Shown here one piece after another: positions 37,501-50,269 of a stretch of DNA of 64,000 nt. Below the pieces are notes generated by a model. It saw only the letters and a program-made list of their open reading frames with translations, was not told where the DNA came from and searched no databases. The position numbers were made by a program, and so were the translations under genes. The stretch comes from Channa striata (lineage: Eukaryota > Chordata > Actinopteri > Anabantiformes > Channidae), in contig CM065169.1 in assembly GCA_033026295.1 (NCBI GenBank), positions 4,350,932 to 4,414,931 of the forward strand. The letters run 5' to 3'. Position 1 is the first letter of the stretch, and every line of letters begins with the position of its first letter.

Positions 37501-37954
37501 CGTACAAAATATCCAGCACATACAGTTGCAGAGACATGTCGCGGCATGTGACGTGTTTAAACCAGGACAAGAAAGAAATGGTTGGGTCAGGGTTCCCTCC
37601 AGCGAGCCAATCATCAGCAGGCAGGCCGCAGATCATTCCTTCCAACAGCAATCGCCCTGTACAATGACTGTGCTCTGTGCCGGGAAAAGCTGCAACATCT
37701 TGTAACAGGAACAAATGCTCAAGTTGTGTTCCTGAATGTTTGTGTGTCTTAGGTCGTATTGAATAGCCGCTGCAACAGGAAAAGTCAATAGTGGATAATG
37801 TACTTAAAAACTGTGCTCCAAAAGTAGAAGTACCACACTTACACTCTTATCACTCTTTCTTCTTAATATATAATATACATAATATAATATACATAAAGTA
37901 TTAAAAGTACTTTACACTTTTCTCTCTGTCCCTATGGTTTAAAATACACGACAC
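34546..37954. other. Non-coding stretch, no gene recognised
   Basis: No credible coding frame. Around 35170-35310 there is a dispersed-repeat-like segment (ggtaggttcacactttttca). The block 36890-37330 is repeat-free with mixed composition, possibly regulatory. A short tandem AT repeat of unit taatatacata lies at 37871-37895. Confidence 0.4.
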
Positions 37955-38100
37955 ACATACATACACAGAGAGACAACCATTCACACCTACAGGCAATTTA
38001 GAGTCACCAATTACGCTTATAATCTTTGGACTGTGGGAGAACATTTTAGCTGCCAATGTTCTAGCAGTGAGACGGCAGCACTAACCACTCCACCACCATA
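37955..38100 (-). repeat. Decayed member of the atggatgga-tail SINE-like family
   Basis: Antisense phrases ggcaatttagagtcaccaat, ctttggactgtgggagaaca and gcagcactaaccactccacc are hallmarks of this very common fish repeat, with an internal deletion after gggaga. Confidence 0.6.
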
Positions 38101-38749
38101 ACACTCTCCCTCACTATCATATATCAGCAATATCAACATGATATACTTCGCATTTATAGTTCAAACATCTAAGCCTTTGTGTGTGTGTGTTTATAAAAGC
38201 AGTTAGTTACAGTCATCTATTCAAATCATTGTACACTTGATGGCAGAAAGCAAAATACTCCAGCTGAGAAAAGTGCCATTAAACACATTACCTGAAGCTG
38301 GCACTAATGCTAAAATTGAGTTTGATTATATTATGTCTACTTAAGGTTTGGTTTATGCCAGACCTTCTCTACAGCCACTCACACTACAGCCATAGTGTGA
38401 GTATTTCACTCACATTTTTAAGTACAAATCAGAGTTTAAAATGCGGAAAATGATTTTTGACGCACTGGTTAACTCGGAGCATTTTGTCTGTAGTTTATAC
38501 AGTGAGATCTGAACAGTTTTATGGTAACTTTTCCAGCATCCATCTTAGGTTATCAATTGTTATTTAGTTGCCTTGCTCTTGCTTAAAGGACGGCTTCTAT
38601 GATGGGGAAATCAATTTAAAGCCATTAACGTACATTTAAAGCAAGTTAAAAATTGGTAAAGTAAAGTAGAGATAAGCGAAAAATTAACTTAAAAGGTATG
38701 TGAACCTCTGGTATTATCAAATCTTAATCCATCCTGCATCTTAGGTGTT
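38101..38749. other. Non-coding stretch, nothing recognised
   Basis: AT-rich sequence with a short (GT)n near 38179-38190 and no gene-like frame. Confidence 0.45.
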
Positions 38750-38912
38750 TAGGGTTGCAGGGGGGAGGCAGGGTCTGCCCTGGACAGGTTTCACTCTATC
38801 TCAGGGCCAACACAGAGAGACGTACCCAGACAAACAGCCATTCACAGTCACATTCTCATCTACGGGCAATTTAGACTCACTAACTGTACTTACATGCATG
38901 TCTTTGGACAAT
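38750..38912 (-). repeat. Member of the atggatgga-tail SINE-like family
   Basis: Antisense ggcagggtctgccctggaca, tctcagggccaacacagaga, ctacgggcaatttagactca and catgcatgtctttggac identify the same family as 11036-11350; both the head and the final tail are missing. Confidence 0.6.
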
Positions 38913-40962
38913 GGCAGTTGTTGCTCATCTGGCTGGAAAGGATTACTAAAAAAATTCTTAAGAATATGGACTCAATAGCCAACTGTCAGACAGATATACA
39001 GACGAAGAACATTCAACACCACTGTTACCCTCCTCAAGAGCAGCCTACCATGTCTAGAGAATTACGGGATCACAAGCTGTGCAACAGTCTCGGACCAAAG
39101 CTAGGTGACTGTGCTTCCAATTTTAATCTTACCATTTTCCAGCCAAATGTAGCTCAAATTGATGTCAAATTTTAGAAAAATTGACATAAAATTGTAAAAT
39201 AGTGGAGACGTGGAATTTCCACTTGTTATTATTGTTACTAATACTGATTCACATTTGACTTTTATCAATATACTACCTTTATCAACTGATACATATTTAA
39301 AATCGTTTTCACCCATAATTCATATTTACTCATTGCTTCCAAAAATGTAAAAAAGGACATGTTGTGGTTTTACATGTTTTTTTTACTAATTTATAAAAGG
39401 AGAAATGTGAATTGATATATATTTAGAGGCATTGTTGGGTGCTGTGTTAGAGCGAGGAAGTGAAAGTGTATTTTTATCCTTTGAAGCTGTATTCAGTGGG
39501 ATGTAACTGGGGCTGTTTTCACACAGCTCACATCTATTATGAGACATGACACATACTTTGTAACTCAGATGAACAGACACAGATGCCAAACTGTGTACAG
39601 CGGCAGTAACAAAAGGTGCCACATTTGAGTTTGTGCGTATGCTTCTCCAACTCACTGAAGACTTTTCAGTCACCTCTGCGCTCCCAGACTGACTGAATCT
39701 GACTGAATTTACCAGTTTTCTTTTCATTCTTTGTGATTAAACACCACGGTGATGTTTTTCATTTGCTTGTCCCAGAATCAGATTTAGCACCATGGTGAAA
39801 TAGAAACACATAAGTCATCATATTTATGGCGTTTTTAAACATCAGATCACAGTAAAATGTGAGAAGAAAGTGGGACACAATCTCCATCATGTCAGTTTAT
39901 CTGGGACCTGCATATTCTCCTCCCTGCATGACCATACAATCAATCACAGAGAAGCCCAAGATCATTAGTTTACAACTACTGGTAATGCATCGATGGATGC
40001 AGTGATGCTGAGTTCGCTAATGTTGTAGGGAAAAGAAGCCAGTCTAACCCAAAGGACAATGTCGCACCTGATTAACTGAAATAAACGAAGAGATGAATTT
40101 TGGATGAGGAGGGGGAGAGGACCACTGTACGTTTGGATGTCATAATCAGATGTTGATTACAGACCTAGCTGCTGATTGAGAGTATTCAATCAGCAAACTA
40201 AATACACTGCCATAAGCAGTCAGGTGAGGGAACTTTCAGTCATCATTTAATCAGTAATTAATAGCACTGAGGAAAAGATGCAACTCCACTGACTGAAAGA
40301 ATTGTAAAGAGGTCAAAACTATTGCCAGAGTTTGGAATCTGTTATTTAGAGAAGCTGGAGTGAGAAAAGTTGAGTGGAACAATATGAAATGTTACTCCGT
40401 CTGCTTTCCTTTCCTGTTTAAGGTGATGGCAGGATGTCTTCCAGCTGTTGAACCAAGTTTAGCCAAAGTGCACAGAAGAAAAGTCATGTTTGTTTAATTG
40501 TGTAAATTCATTTTGAAGGATTTTAGGAGCCTGGAGCACCGCTGCACAGAACTGTGGGAATCTGAGTACTTGTCCTGTGCCATAGGCTTTCTTTTCGTTT
40601 TCAATGTCTTTCCTTCCCTGTCATTGTTTCAGGCTGCGCTGGAAGAACTGAAGGGAGGGATAGTTTGTAGGAGGTGAGGTAAATGTTGACTTCTACCCGA
40701 ACAGTGGTCTGATGACGTGAAGGCTTAATGCCTGAAGCAGGTTTTTCAAATATTGTCTCTTCTTTGCATCACATATTTTGATGCATGCAGTAATATTAAA
40801 TAATGGGGTATGGAATGATTTAGGAAAAGCCCCATGTTAGATCCAAGATTTATTTTGCAACTGTAAAACCTTGGCACATATTGACGATGAAGTGTGTGAT
40901 ACAACAGTAATACTAACAGCATATCTGTAAAATATAAGTTGACAAAGGTACCAAAAATCCAT
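38913..40962. other. Non-coding stretch, no gene recognised
   Basis: Unique sequence; frames such as 39386-39727 (-) and 38894-39175 (+) have no recognisable domain. Nothing further seen. Confidence 0.45.
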
Positions 40963-41512
40963 ATTCAAGTACTTGACTAAGAAAGTACTCCATTCCAAGT
41001 ACAATTTAAAATTATTCCTCAAGTACAATATTTAGTGGGTACTAAAAGTATAGGCATTCAATCATTTGAAAACATTTTGGACTTGTTAATAACATGAATT
41101 CAGTCTGAAGTTTTTGCAGAAATCTAAAATGGTCAATGAGATAATCACTTGGAAAATGAGTATTTAATATGTAGGTTTTCAGTTAGTAGTAATAGAAAAG
41201 CTAATGTTGGAGGATAAACCAGAGTGAAATTAAACATTTGAAAAGGAAAAATATTTGGTGTCAGCTAATTTCACCTTTGAGTCGTAAACTATAAACCACT
41301 TGTTCTGCCAGGTGGTTCATTCATAATATTATATCTGAATTTATCAGTTGAATATATTTGGTGTTAAGAATTTTTGTGAATATCTGAAATTTAAGTAGTG
41401 TTGTAAAATTACAATATTTCTCTGTAGTGAAATAAATGTTAAGTCAAGTCAAGGACCTGAAAATTGTACTTAAGCAGCATACTTTAATAAATGTACATAG
41501 TTACCACCTCTG
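40963..41512. mobile_element. Candidate MITE with AAGTAC-rich ends
   Basis: The left part repeats aagtac motifs (tcaagtacttgactaagaaa, gtactccattccaagtacaa). The right end reads aaattgtacttaagcagcat, then actttaataaatgtacatag and ttaccacctctg. This resembles an abundant fish non-autonomous DNA transposon known from memory. No transposase. The ends are decayed, so the boundaries are approximate. Confidence 0.45.
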
Positions 41513-44500
41513 TTTACATTAAATCTTTATTATTATGCTAGATTATTATTTATTTTGGCCATTGTGGAGCTGGGGCATGAACCACTCACCCAATTCATAG
41601 ACAACCAATCTGATCCACTGCTGTCCCCGATCATGCAAGCAACAAAGACAAAATGTCAAATGACAAAGACTTTTACTAATCTTTGTTAGTTTTGTTCTTA
41701 TAGCCTATATATCATAGGAACAGAAAATCTATATAAAGGAAACAAGCTTAGTTGTTTGTTTTTCATAATCAATCACAAACACAAAAGGATCACTGCATCA
41801 CTGACAAGTGTTCTGTTACACAGGTTTGATTGCTCAGAAACATTTAGGAGACTGCATTTCATGAATAAAATGAACCAAACTGCTGGGAGCTTTGAAATGT
41901 GAATCCAGTTTTGAATAATGCCTAGATACAAGCAGGAGCATGAACAGAATCTCCCAGTAATGATTGAAAATGACTGACAGGCACATGCTGACTTGTTTGT
42001 CTGTGGGACGTCAGTGGTTAAATGTGTGCACAGAGTGACATGTTGCAGGGAAACAGACAGGAACACCAGGTGCTGACAACCAGAGCGCTGTGATTGTTCC
42101 AGAAGCTTCTCCAGCAAGAAGTCATGGCAGATGCTGGAGATGACAGAGCGGACCTGGAGCGCAGTGACAGACTTCAGCACATGTCAAGACCCAGCTGCAG
42201 CACGCTGCACCCGACGTCATGCCTGCAAGCTGTGCTGTTCAGCACCACGGGAGCACAAATCTGTACTGATCGGCCCAGCAGCAGAGTCCTCAGAGAGAAC
42301 TTATGGCACCTTCAGATCCCCTTCTGAAATGTGTGTCTGATATGAATTTGCCACAAATTAATTACCTTGTTTTACATTCTTATAATTAAACAACCCCTTC
42401 CCCCTTGATAAAAGGAGGAGAATCTATTAATATGCATCAATATTTTCTCATCAAATGCTGTCTCAAGATGTTTCCTACTAACTAAAAACATTCTATGTTT
42501 CCACATAACACTTGTGAACGTATTATATTACATAAAAATATTAAATCGTTCCTGGCCTAATAATCACAAAATCCTGCTCAGACTTCCAACTTTTTTAATC
42601 AGATTTAGGGTGAGCATATAAGAATACTATGTACAAAAACAGCTCCCCACTTTCCAAAATGCAAATGAGCTACCAGTAAGTCAAAATGTATTTGTTTGAG
42701 CAACAGGACTTTGAATTAAATAATATAACTTTATTTATCAAGCTAGTAAAATAATAAATGGAATATGCTTGCATTTGACACAGAATAAACTGCTTTCAGG
42801 CCTGTCTATAGAGTTTCTAAGAGGAATCGGTGTGTTACCTTTCAGTGAGGTTGTACTACTCTCTAGTGGTTACATAACACTATTGCAGCAATAAACGAAC
42901 AGAAACATGAAATAAACTCGTGCATTTTTACATATTTTTGTTACTCCTAGAAAAAATAAAATCTTGCTTTCAGAACGTTAGATATTTAATCACCTTTGAG
43001 CTCTATAACATTTTTCTTGCCTGTTGATTAAAACATATTCTGATTTAGTTTAAATAAAATGAGATATTCATAAGTGAAGTGTCTGTTTTTCCCTCTGTCC
43101 CATTTCAAAAGCTTGAAGGAAACAAGGCTACATCCAACATCAGGCAGCTCTGCCCATTATCATGTTTTAATAGCTTGCTCAATGGTGCAGTGTTTTATGC
43201 GGCTTCACTGGTCAACCAAGACACACGCCATTAGTCCAAGCAAACGTTGCCTTGCAATGCTACACAAAGCATACCTTATTTGTATCACATTAGCTCTTTG
43301 ATGTGGCATAGCATATTACATCAACAGCTGCAATTTATCAAACAATTTTGGCACTGATTTGCTTCAGTAGCAGCACAACAGCAGCAGCGACACCACCAAC
43401 ACCCATTTTCAGTCCTGCTCCCTGTTCGTCTATGAGAAGAAGCAGCAGCAAATAAATTAAACATGTGTCATTGAGCATGCTAAATGGCTTGCAACACATA
43501 ATCATCTAAATAATTATGAGGCTGCCATTAAAGAGAGCTAGATAGATGACACATGAGGCATTATGGGAAAAAAATTAGGTAATGGTGCAAGATTTAATGT
43601 GGGAGAAAGGGGAAGATGGTTAGAAGATAGAGAAAGAAGAAAAAAAGAAATGCAGCTTTCTGTGCAATCCCTCCTGTCATTCTTTTCTTCTTGCCGTTAA
43701 AAATCCCAGACACAAAGTGCCGGGGGACAATGCCGTGATTAGCCCAATCAGAAAAGGCAGTGAGGGATTGGATGTAGGCTGTGGCACTGCTCGCAGCCGT
43801 CTTTTTGTCCTCCCACATTTCATTAATCAGCAACCTGAGGCCCCCCAAAATCAGTTCAGCAGATTGGCAGCTTGCTCATTTGTTCCCATGTGGCAATCAG
43901 AGAAAGGAAAAGAAATCAGTTCACAACCTCTTTGCTATTACCTGACATTATAAACCATCTCTTTGTGTTCTTTTTTGTTACTTCTCTCATCGTTTTTTTT
44001 TTTTTTTCTGCTGTTCCTGAAAGTATATGTTCCTGATAGCCAAATGTGACCTCTATTAACCCCGAGACAACGGACTTTTTCTACCTGCTTGTAACAATGG
44101 CTCTCAATTCATTCTAGTAGTTGAAAGTGAAGAGAAATAAAACACAAGTAATGCTTATTGATAACTAGCATTGCTGAACACAGAAAACATTTAAAAGCAG
44201 CTGTAAAATAAAGTCTCTGAGCCTCATGTAAGCAGAACATCACCAGCCCGATGACATAAATATTGTTCATGACTGTCCACTTTATGAACAGCACAACCTC
44301 ACAAGGTCTGCTGTCTGCTTCATGCGATCTTACTGTAGTGTGGAAGATGCTGATACAACAAAATAATTATAGGAATACTTACAGGGATTTAGACGGGCTG
44401 CAGTAAGTTTTGTTTATTTAGACTGATAACAGCCTGTGAATTGCAGGTAAATTTCAGGTATCAATTAAGGAACTACTGTATGTACGTGCTGGAACAAGTA

Positions 44501-45001
44501 TACCATAGGTTTAATATTATAAGAGAAATGACGCTATGTTTTTTGATCCGTAAAATAAAAACAGGATTTATTTGGGATGAATATTACTTTGTCACTGATG
44601 GCAGCTTTACTCCAAAATGTGTATTTGTGCCCACTCATTATGTCATTGTCTGGCTGAGAGGGGTTTTTAAGTCTCGTCCAAGCTGAAACCACCCTGGACA
44701 AGACATCACCTTTTATATACATATGCAATTCCTGACAAAGATGATCCTTGGTGTCCTTTTGACAATCTATATGTTTTGCATTGAGCCATAGACTTTCCTG
44801 TCTGGCTATATTCGGTTTAGTTTGTGTGGGCAACTGTAAGTTGTTGATGACTGGTACATCAGCTTCTTCGAGCCAATGGTGTGTTATTTTCAAATTGATT
44901 TATGTTCATTTCAAATTTGTCACCAGGGCATGTTTGCCAATGTATTTATATTTTTTATTTTAACAACATGTTGTGTTTGGAATATGAAGATATAAATTGT
45001 T
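41513..45001. other. Non-coding stretch, no gene recognised
   Basis: A more GC-rich island at 42090-42320 has overlapping frames on both strands but no domain. The block 43440-43570 is repeat-free and TAAT-rich and looks like conserved non-coding DNA. A CAG/AGC-rich patch is at 43370-43450 and a 16-T run at about 43993-44008. Confidence 0.4.
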
Positions 45002-45710
45002 TCAAATTTGAAAGCTATTTCTTTTTTGGTTTTGTTTGATAGAGGACTTCACCTGCCATTTGAGGCCTCCTTTGTCAAATTTCATAGCCTCATAATGGTC
45101 CAGTGTTTTCAATGGGTGACCGATCTGAAGTGCGAGCAGGCCAGCTTCGCACTCAGCCATGCTGTTGTTATGTGTGCAGCATGTGCTGAAATGGTCTTTG
45201 TGTTGCTGAAATAAATGAAGCCTTCCTGGAAAAGGATGCTGTCTGGATGGCAGCATATGTTGCTCCAAAACCTGTGGATATCATTCAGGATTAATGTCTG
45301 AGTCTTAACAGATGTGCATATGTTATCCATGCTGAGTGCACTTATGCGCCCTCACACCATCACAGATGCTGGCTTTTGAACTGTGCACTGCATCTAAAGT
45401 CAGATGGTCTCTCTGCTCTATAGCATTGAGGAAACAGCTTCCATGATTTTCGATTGACCACACAACAGTTTTGTATCACCTCAGTCTGTTTTAAATGAAC
45501 TTGAGAATAATGAGGGCAGCTGTGTTTCTAGACCTTGTTTATATATGGTTGTTTCTTTGCTTGGTTCAGTTTTACTTAAATTTATTAAAGCAGAGACAAA
45601 CTGTGTTTACTCACAGTGGTTTTCAGAGCTGTTCCTGGGATTCACTATACAGATTCATGTCTTTTTTAATACAGTGCTGTCTGAGGGCCCCAAAATCAAG
45701 TCATTCAACA
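45002..45710 (-). pseudogene. Tc1/mariner-like transposase remnant
   Basis: On the minus strand, decayed frames carry pieces of a Tc1-type DDE transposase: EQHMLPSRQHPFPGRLHLFQ matches the VLEQHMLPS...FQQDNAKPH region, and another frame gives HITTAWLSAKLACSHFRSVTH in shifted form, matching the segment before the last catalytic Glu. Upstream DNA (45430-45700) contains phrases of the same family such as cagtgctgtctgagggcccc. The transposase would cut and paste its element. Frameshifts and the lost DNA-binding part mean no activity. Neither terminal repeat is evident here; a solo end of the family is at 19445. Confidence 0.65.
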
Positions 45711-47777
45711 AATAAATTGTGCAATTTGAAAAAAGGTGTTAGAACTCAAATACTAGATTCCCACCTTGCATTAACTTTAAAAAAGCACATTCAACCCAGT
45801 GCTGAAAATAAACAAAACATATGGATCAGTCATTTTTCTTACTGCTTATTAGTATTTAGTAATTAGTAATCTATCCAAGCATGTTACTGCATGTCAGTTC
45901 ATTACAGCTCACTTCATAATTAACATGCTTTACTTTCAATTTTTATTGGGATGTTTTGTGCTTGACACGAACTTGCTTCGTACATTACATCTGGGAGACA
46001 TCAATTATTCCCCTGCGATGGATAGAAATAGAGCTCTGTCCCTTAAGGGCACAACATCTGCTCAAACCTTATTCCAACAAAAAGACCAATCTGAATGACA
46101 ACCCCCAGCCAATAAACAAACAATCAATGTGGACCTATTACACGAAGCTGCTCAAACTGGGACATAATTTCCCCTGGGATACAAGTAGAGACTGAGCAAT
46201 GAAATACGGGACAAGGTTTGTGGTGTCAAATTACAAGCAGGAATCGTAATTTGACAGAGAGTGATGTGCTCTTTTAGGGACAGGTGACCACAGGACATGA
46301 AATGGTGTCACGAGTGACCTCTGCTGGGAGAGAATGGTTACAACCAGGCTTATCAGTTTAACTAATTCAAGACAGTATGTTAGATTTTAACGGCATTTTT
46401 GTTATTTCAGCTGCTGATGTAGTATGTGGCTATTGACTAATTAAATATTAAAATTACCTCTTTGGCTTTGATTTAATCTAATATAATGGAGGAGCTTCTG
46501 CTCTCTGCATGTCAAGATATTCGCCTGTGTTTTATTGACTTTGTTTTCTCAATTCAGTCTTTAATTCTCTGAATCACTGGTGCTGTCACTCATCATGTAT
46601 GTAGGCAGCAAAGTTTAGAGCTATTTATTTTTAAATAACAAATCTCACAAGTCACATTCAAGTAACAAGAAACATCTGTTAGCCATGTTTCTCTACTTCT
46701 GTTCACCTCCGTTTCTTCCTTTCTCTCTGAACAAAAAAGTTATATGCTAATGTGCAATTTCTTGCAATTGTTTTAGAGAGCCGTGGTTTCCATTCTATGA
46801 TCACTGTAAGAGGGACTTGAAATGTTCCATGCTGCCTTGTAACTTAGCAGTCTCTGAAGTTTGGTAACATGAAGCTTACTGAGGAAAGGGGATTTTTTTG
46901 TACCTGGACAAGGTAGAATAAAATACACACCACTCCACACTGCACGTGTCAGTACACCGTCGTGACTTATTGTGCACTTGTCCAAATTTTGTTTGCATGT
47001 AAATTTGATAACTTAGCGTTCATAGCTTGACAGTTAGCTTAGTCAGACCCAGCTTTCACCAGTTTACGACGGAAAAAGTATTGCCTGAGTCAGCTGATTA
47101 TTAGCAGCCTGCTAGCTAGCTAGTTAGCTAGGTTAAATCATCTTAAATGACAAAGTAAACAAAAGAAACTATGTGATACATTCTTTTATTCAACTGTCTG
47201 ACTTTGGCAAATTCTACACTGTACAATTTGTATAATGCTTAGCTTTAAGGAAAGAAATACAACACTTTAAAAGTTTCCATATAAAGGTTCACTTCAAAAT
47301 CTGTTTACTATCAAATGCATACAGGTAGGTCTTTAAGTTTTAAGTCTTTCATCTGTCAATTTATTTAATATATAGTTTCATGCTAAAAGCCCTAAAGTCG
47401 CAACAATTCAAGTTTATAAGTTGTAAAGTGCTCTAAACATTAAAACATTTTGAGTTAAATGAACTTATACATTTACATTGGAGAAAACATCTAAGGAAAG
47501 TGCTATTAGAATAAATGTTTTTCTCCTGCTTCAGACACACTAATGCTTTTCCTTTACATCAGGTGATGAGGAAAAGCTTAGTTTATTTTACTGAATTTGT
47601 TTCTAATTATTAGTAGTGTCTGATGTTTAAATGTAATGCATTATGTAAACATGTTTTTTCTTCATACGGTCTGTCTGTCTGCAATGTTTTCAACCTTTGC
47701 TTGCAAGTTATTAAAGCATGGCACCATGGCATCTAAAAGCAGACTGAATACAGACATGAATGTTCCTTTTCCTTTAG
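45711..47777. other. Non-coding stretch, nothing recognised
   Basis: AT-rich unique sequence. A short gctagctagctagttagcta microsatellite lies at 47112-47131. No gene-like frame. Confidence 0.45.
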
Positions 47778-47910
47778 TGCAAGAGCTGTAGCACATGCCG
47801 TCCATGAACCACAGGCTTAGTGGTTCGGTTCCTAGTTTCTCCTGGCTGCATGTTAAAGTGTCACCGATAGACAATTTTTCTTGTGGATTAATAAAGTATT
47901 CAAAATAAAA
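47778..47910 (+). mobile_element. tRNA-derived SINE fragment
   Basis: A B-box-like ggttcggttcc follows a decayed head (gtgcaagagctgtagcacat). The body has gctgcatgttaaagtgtcac and the end ttaataaagtattc resembles a LINE-like tail. It is related to the SINE at 34442. Confidence 0.55.
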
Positions 47911-48459
47911 CAAAAAACATAAAATCATAAAAGACAGCCTGCTCTTTGTGTGCTATACATATGGCTTGAAAAAACAACTGGTCTGCCAGTAGAGCTCTCA
48001 CTGGGCTGTTTACATCTCTCTACATGAGACATAATAACTATGTCTCTTGTACCTTTTTTAGGGCTTAGAAATTCACTTACCTAATGCCTTAATGGATACT
48101 TAAAGTAGGCTATAACCAATATGTTCTTATATGAAATATGATACTGCTGCATTCAGTCCTTAAAAACTAAACCATTGCTGATTTGCTGTGTAGTTAGGTT
48201 ACATTGTTTTGTGACAAGGAATAGATTAGATTTTAATCTGCACACTGCTTGTTGCGGTGTCGAGATGACCTACAGTATGACACTGTTGCAAACAGCTTAA
48301 ATTGACAGATATCACATGTGTTTTATGAGACAAAAAGCTGAAGGCAGAAACTGATGAGTAAAGCTTTAACATGAAACAAAGATATTCAAGTTCCAACTGG
48401 CACCATCATTTTTGTTGTTTTTGGTAAAGCCATCTACTCAGCAACCCCATAGAGAAGAA
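47911..48459. other. Non-coding stretch, nothing recognised
   Basis: Unique AT-rich sequence without gene-like frames. Confidence 0.4.
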
Positions 48460-49260
48460 AAGATAAGATACAACTTTATTGATCACACAGTGGGGAAAAT
48501 CTTGTGTTTTAGCAGCCATAGACAATGAACAAAGAAACTCCACAGAACAATGTAAATTTCAGTTTAACTTAAAAACAAAAACAAAACAAAAACAAAACAG
48601 CATTGTTAACTGTGCAAAAAAAGAATTTACAAATTGAGGATAATCTGCATATGTACATGGAAAATGTAACAGATGAGTATTGCACATCTAGTTTATTGCA
48701 GAACAAGTAAAAATATACTATATAATTATATCTATATAAGTAAATATATATAGGTAAAATTGCACATTGTGTGTCACTGCAGTGACACATTGTATAGTCT
48801 GATGGCTGTGGGGAGGAATGAGTGACGGTAGCGCTCCTTCCTGCACTGGGGGTGTAACAGTCTTGTGCTGAAGGAGCTGCTCAGAGCCTCCACAGTGTGG
48901 GGGGATGATGGATGATGGATGTTAGTTTGGCCAACATCCTTTTGTCCGCCACCTCCTCGATGGAGTCCAATGTGCAGCCCAGGACAGATCCAGCTGTCTT
49001 CACCAGCTTGTTAAGTCACTTCCTGTCTCTGTTCTCACTGCCCCCCCAAGCACACAACACCATAGAGGACTGCTGAGGCCACCACAGTGTCGTAGAATGT
49101 CCGTAACAACTCTCTGCACACACCAAAGAACCTCAGTCTCCTCAGCAGATGGAGGCGACTCTGGCCCTTTCTGTACAGAGTCTGTCTTGTTTGTCCAGTC
49201 CAGTTTTTTGTTTAGGTGAACACCCAGGTATTTAAAGGTTTTCACAATCTGTCCAAACAT
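48460..49260 (-). mobile_element. Rex1-type LINE 3' part (5'-truncated)
   Basis: Read on the minus strand it starts inside the RT thumb (VKTFKYLGVHLNKKLDWTNK), continues through a frameshifted connector and ends in the Rex1 3' UTR and tail (tccccactgtg type stem, then aataaagttgtatcttatct). It closely matches the element at 59111-62052, including the 20-bp palindrome at the stop codon (48770-48789). AT-rich expansion in the 3' UTR (48700-48760) is copy-specific. 5' truncation is usual for LINE copies. Confidence 0.85.
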
Positions 49261-49330
49261 TATATTGTAATTATACTATATTATTACAAATTATACCTTT
49301 GCAACATTCACACCACGTTACTTCTTTACT

Positions 49331-49366
49331 CTTTCATCCATTAGTCTAAATACTAATGGATGAAAG
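49331..49366. repeat. Perfect 15-bp inverted repeat, 6-base loop
   Basis: ctttcatccattagt (49331-49345) and actaatggatgaaag (49352-49366) pair exactly around ctaaat. It lies between the 5' ends of two Rex1 fragments that point away from each other. Confidence 0.95.
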
Positions 49367-49735
49367 ATTACAGACACAGAGCAGACTCTTTCTGCTGAGG
49401 AGACTAAGGTTCTTTGGAAAACGTTCTATGAAAACCTACTGAAAACCTTCTATGGCTCTGTATTGGCCTCAGTCATCTTCTATGGAGTGGTCTGCTGGTG
49501 CAGCAGCATCACGACGGCAGACGTTTTGGGGATACCCCTGGACTCAGTGCAGGATGTGGGAGAGAGGAGGTTGGTATCCAAGCTGTGGACGATTCCTCCC
49601 ACCTCCTGTATCACGCAGTGTCATGTCTGAGCAGCTCCTTCAGTGACAGACTCTTACATCCTAAATGTCTATCGATGGCCTTTCCTCCCTGCTGCTGTCA
49701 GACTTTACAATCTGAGCTGCTCCCAGGGAACCATT
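49367..49735 (+). pseudogene. Rex1-type LINE C-terminal fragment, diverged
   Basis: The translation yields SRLFLLRRLRFFG, then LLKTFYGSVLASVIFYGVVC in another frame, and finally AVSCLSSSFSDRLLHPKCLS with a PTAIRLYN-like end. These correspond to the C-terminal 170 residues of the Rex1 RT at 60672-61895. It is more diverged than the minus-strand copy next to it, so it is an independent, older insertion or another subfamily. No Rex1 tail follows; the match stops near 49735. Confidence 0.75.
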
Positions 49736-50269
49736 AAGCTGGTGGTAAGCTGGTGAAGCTGAGGACCCGCCTGGCTCGATCCCCTTGTTTCTCCTGAGCA
49801 GACACGGATTGCACCTTCCCTTCGTCATGCCCTGGCGTTTCCTGGACCCCATCGGAGCCTGCCTGACACCTGTTATAGAGATGGGAAATACGAATCTTTT
49901 GACTGACTCAGATCTTTAACTCTCGAACAATAAATTGAACGAACCATTTTGAGTGATTTCGTTCATCTTACACCATGTGACGCTGTAGCCTTCTTGTGGG
50001 AGTTGTAAAAAAGGGCTGCAGTTCTCAAACACTATATACTGAAGACAAAATGGTTGGCTTCAGCTGAGAAATTATAATACACAAACTGCCACAAGCAATT
50101 CAAACCATGTGAACACCTAGCAAAGCAAATACACACCACAACAAAGTGACTTGTGACTTGTCAAGTGACAATTTTTAATACACAATGGACATCGGGCCGT
50201 GGAGGAGGAACAGCAACTGTTTTTAAAAACGATTTAAAAAGAATTAAAAGGATTTAAAAACGGACAATG

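Noticed and set aside
42094..42340. Overlapping 69- and 77-codon frames in a GC-richer patch, plus an antisense frame
   Set aside because: Frames in several phases over the same DNA point to composition rather than coding; no domain seen.
44534..44893. 119-codon minus-strand frame (MKITHHWLEEADVPV)
   Set aside because: Lies next to the Tc1 remnant but I could not match it to transposase or any other family.
48460..49735. Twin-priming inversion of one Rex1 insertion
   Set aside because: The two oppositely oriented fragments overlap in the same C-terminal region and differ in divergence, so they are not the two halves of one inverted copy.
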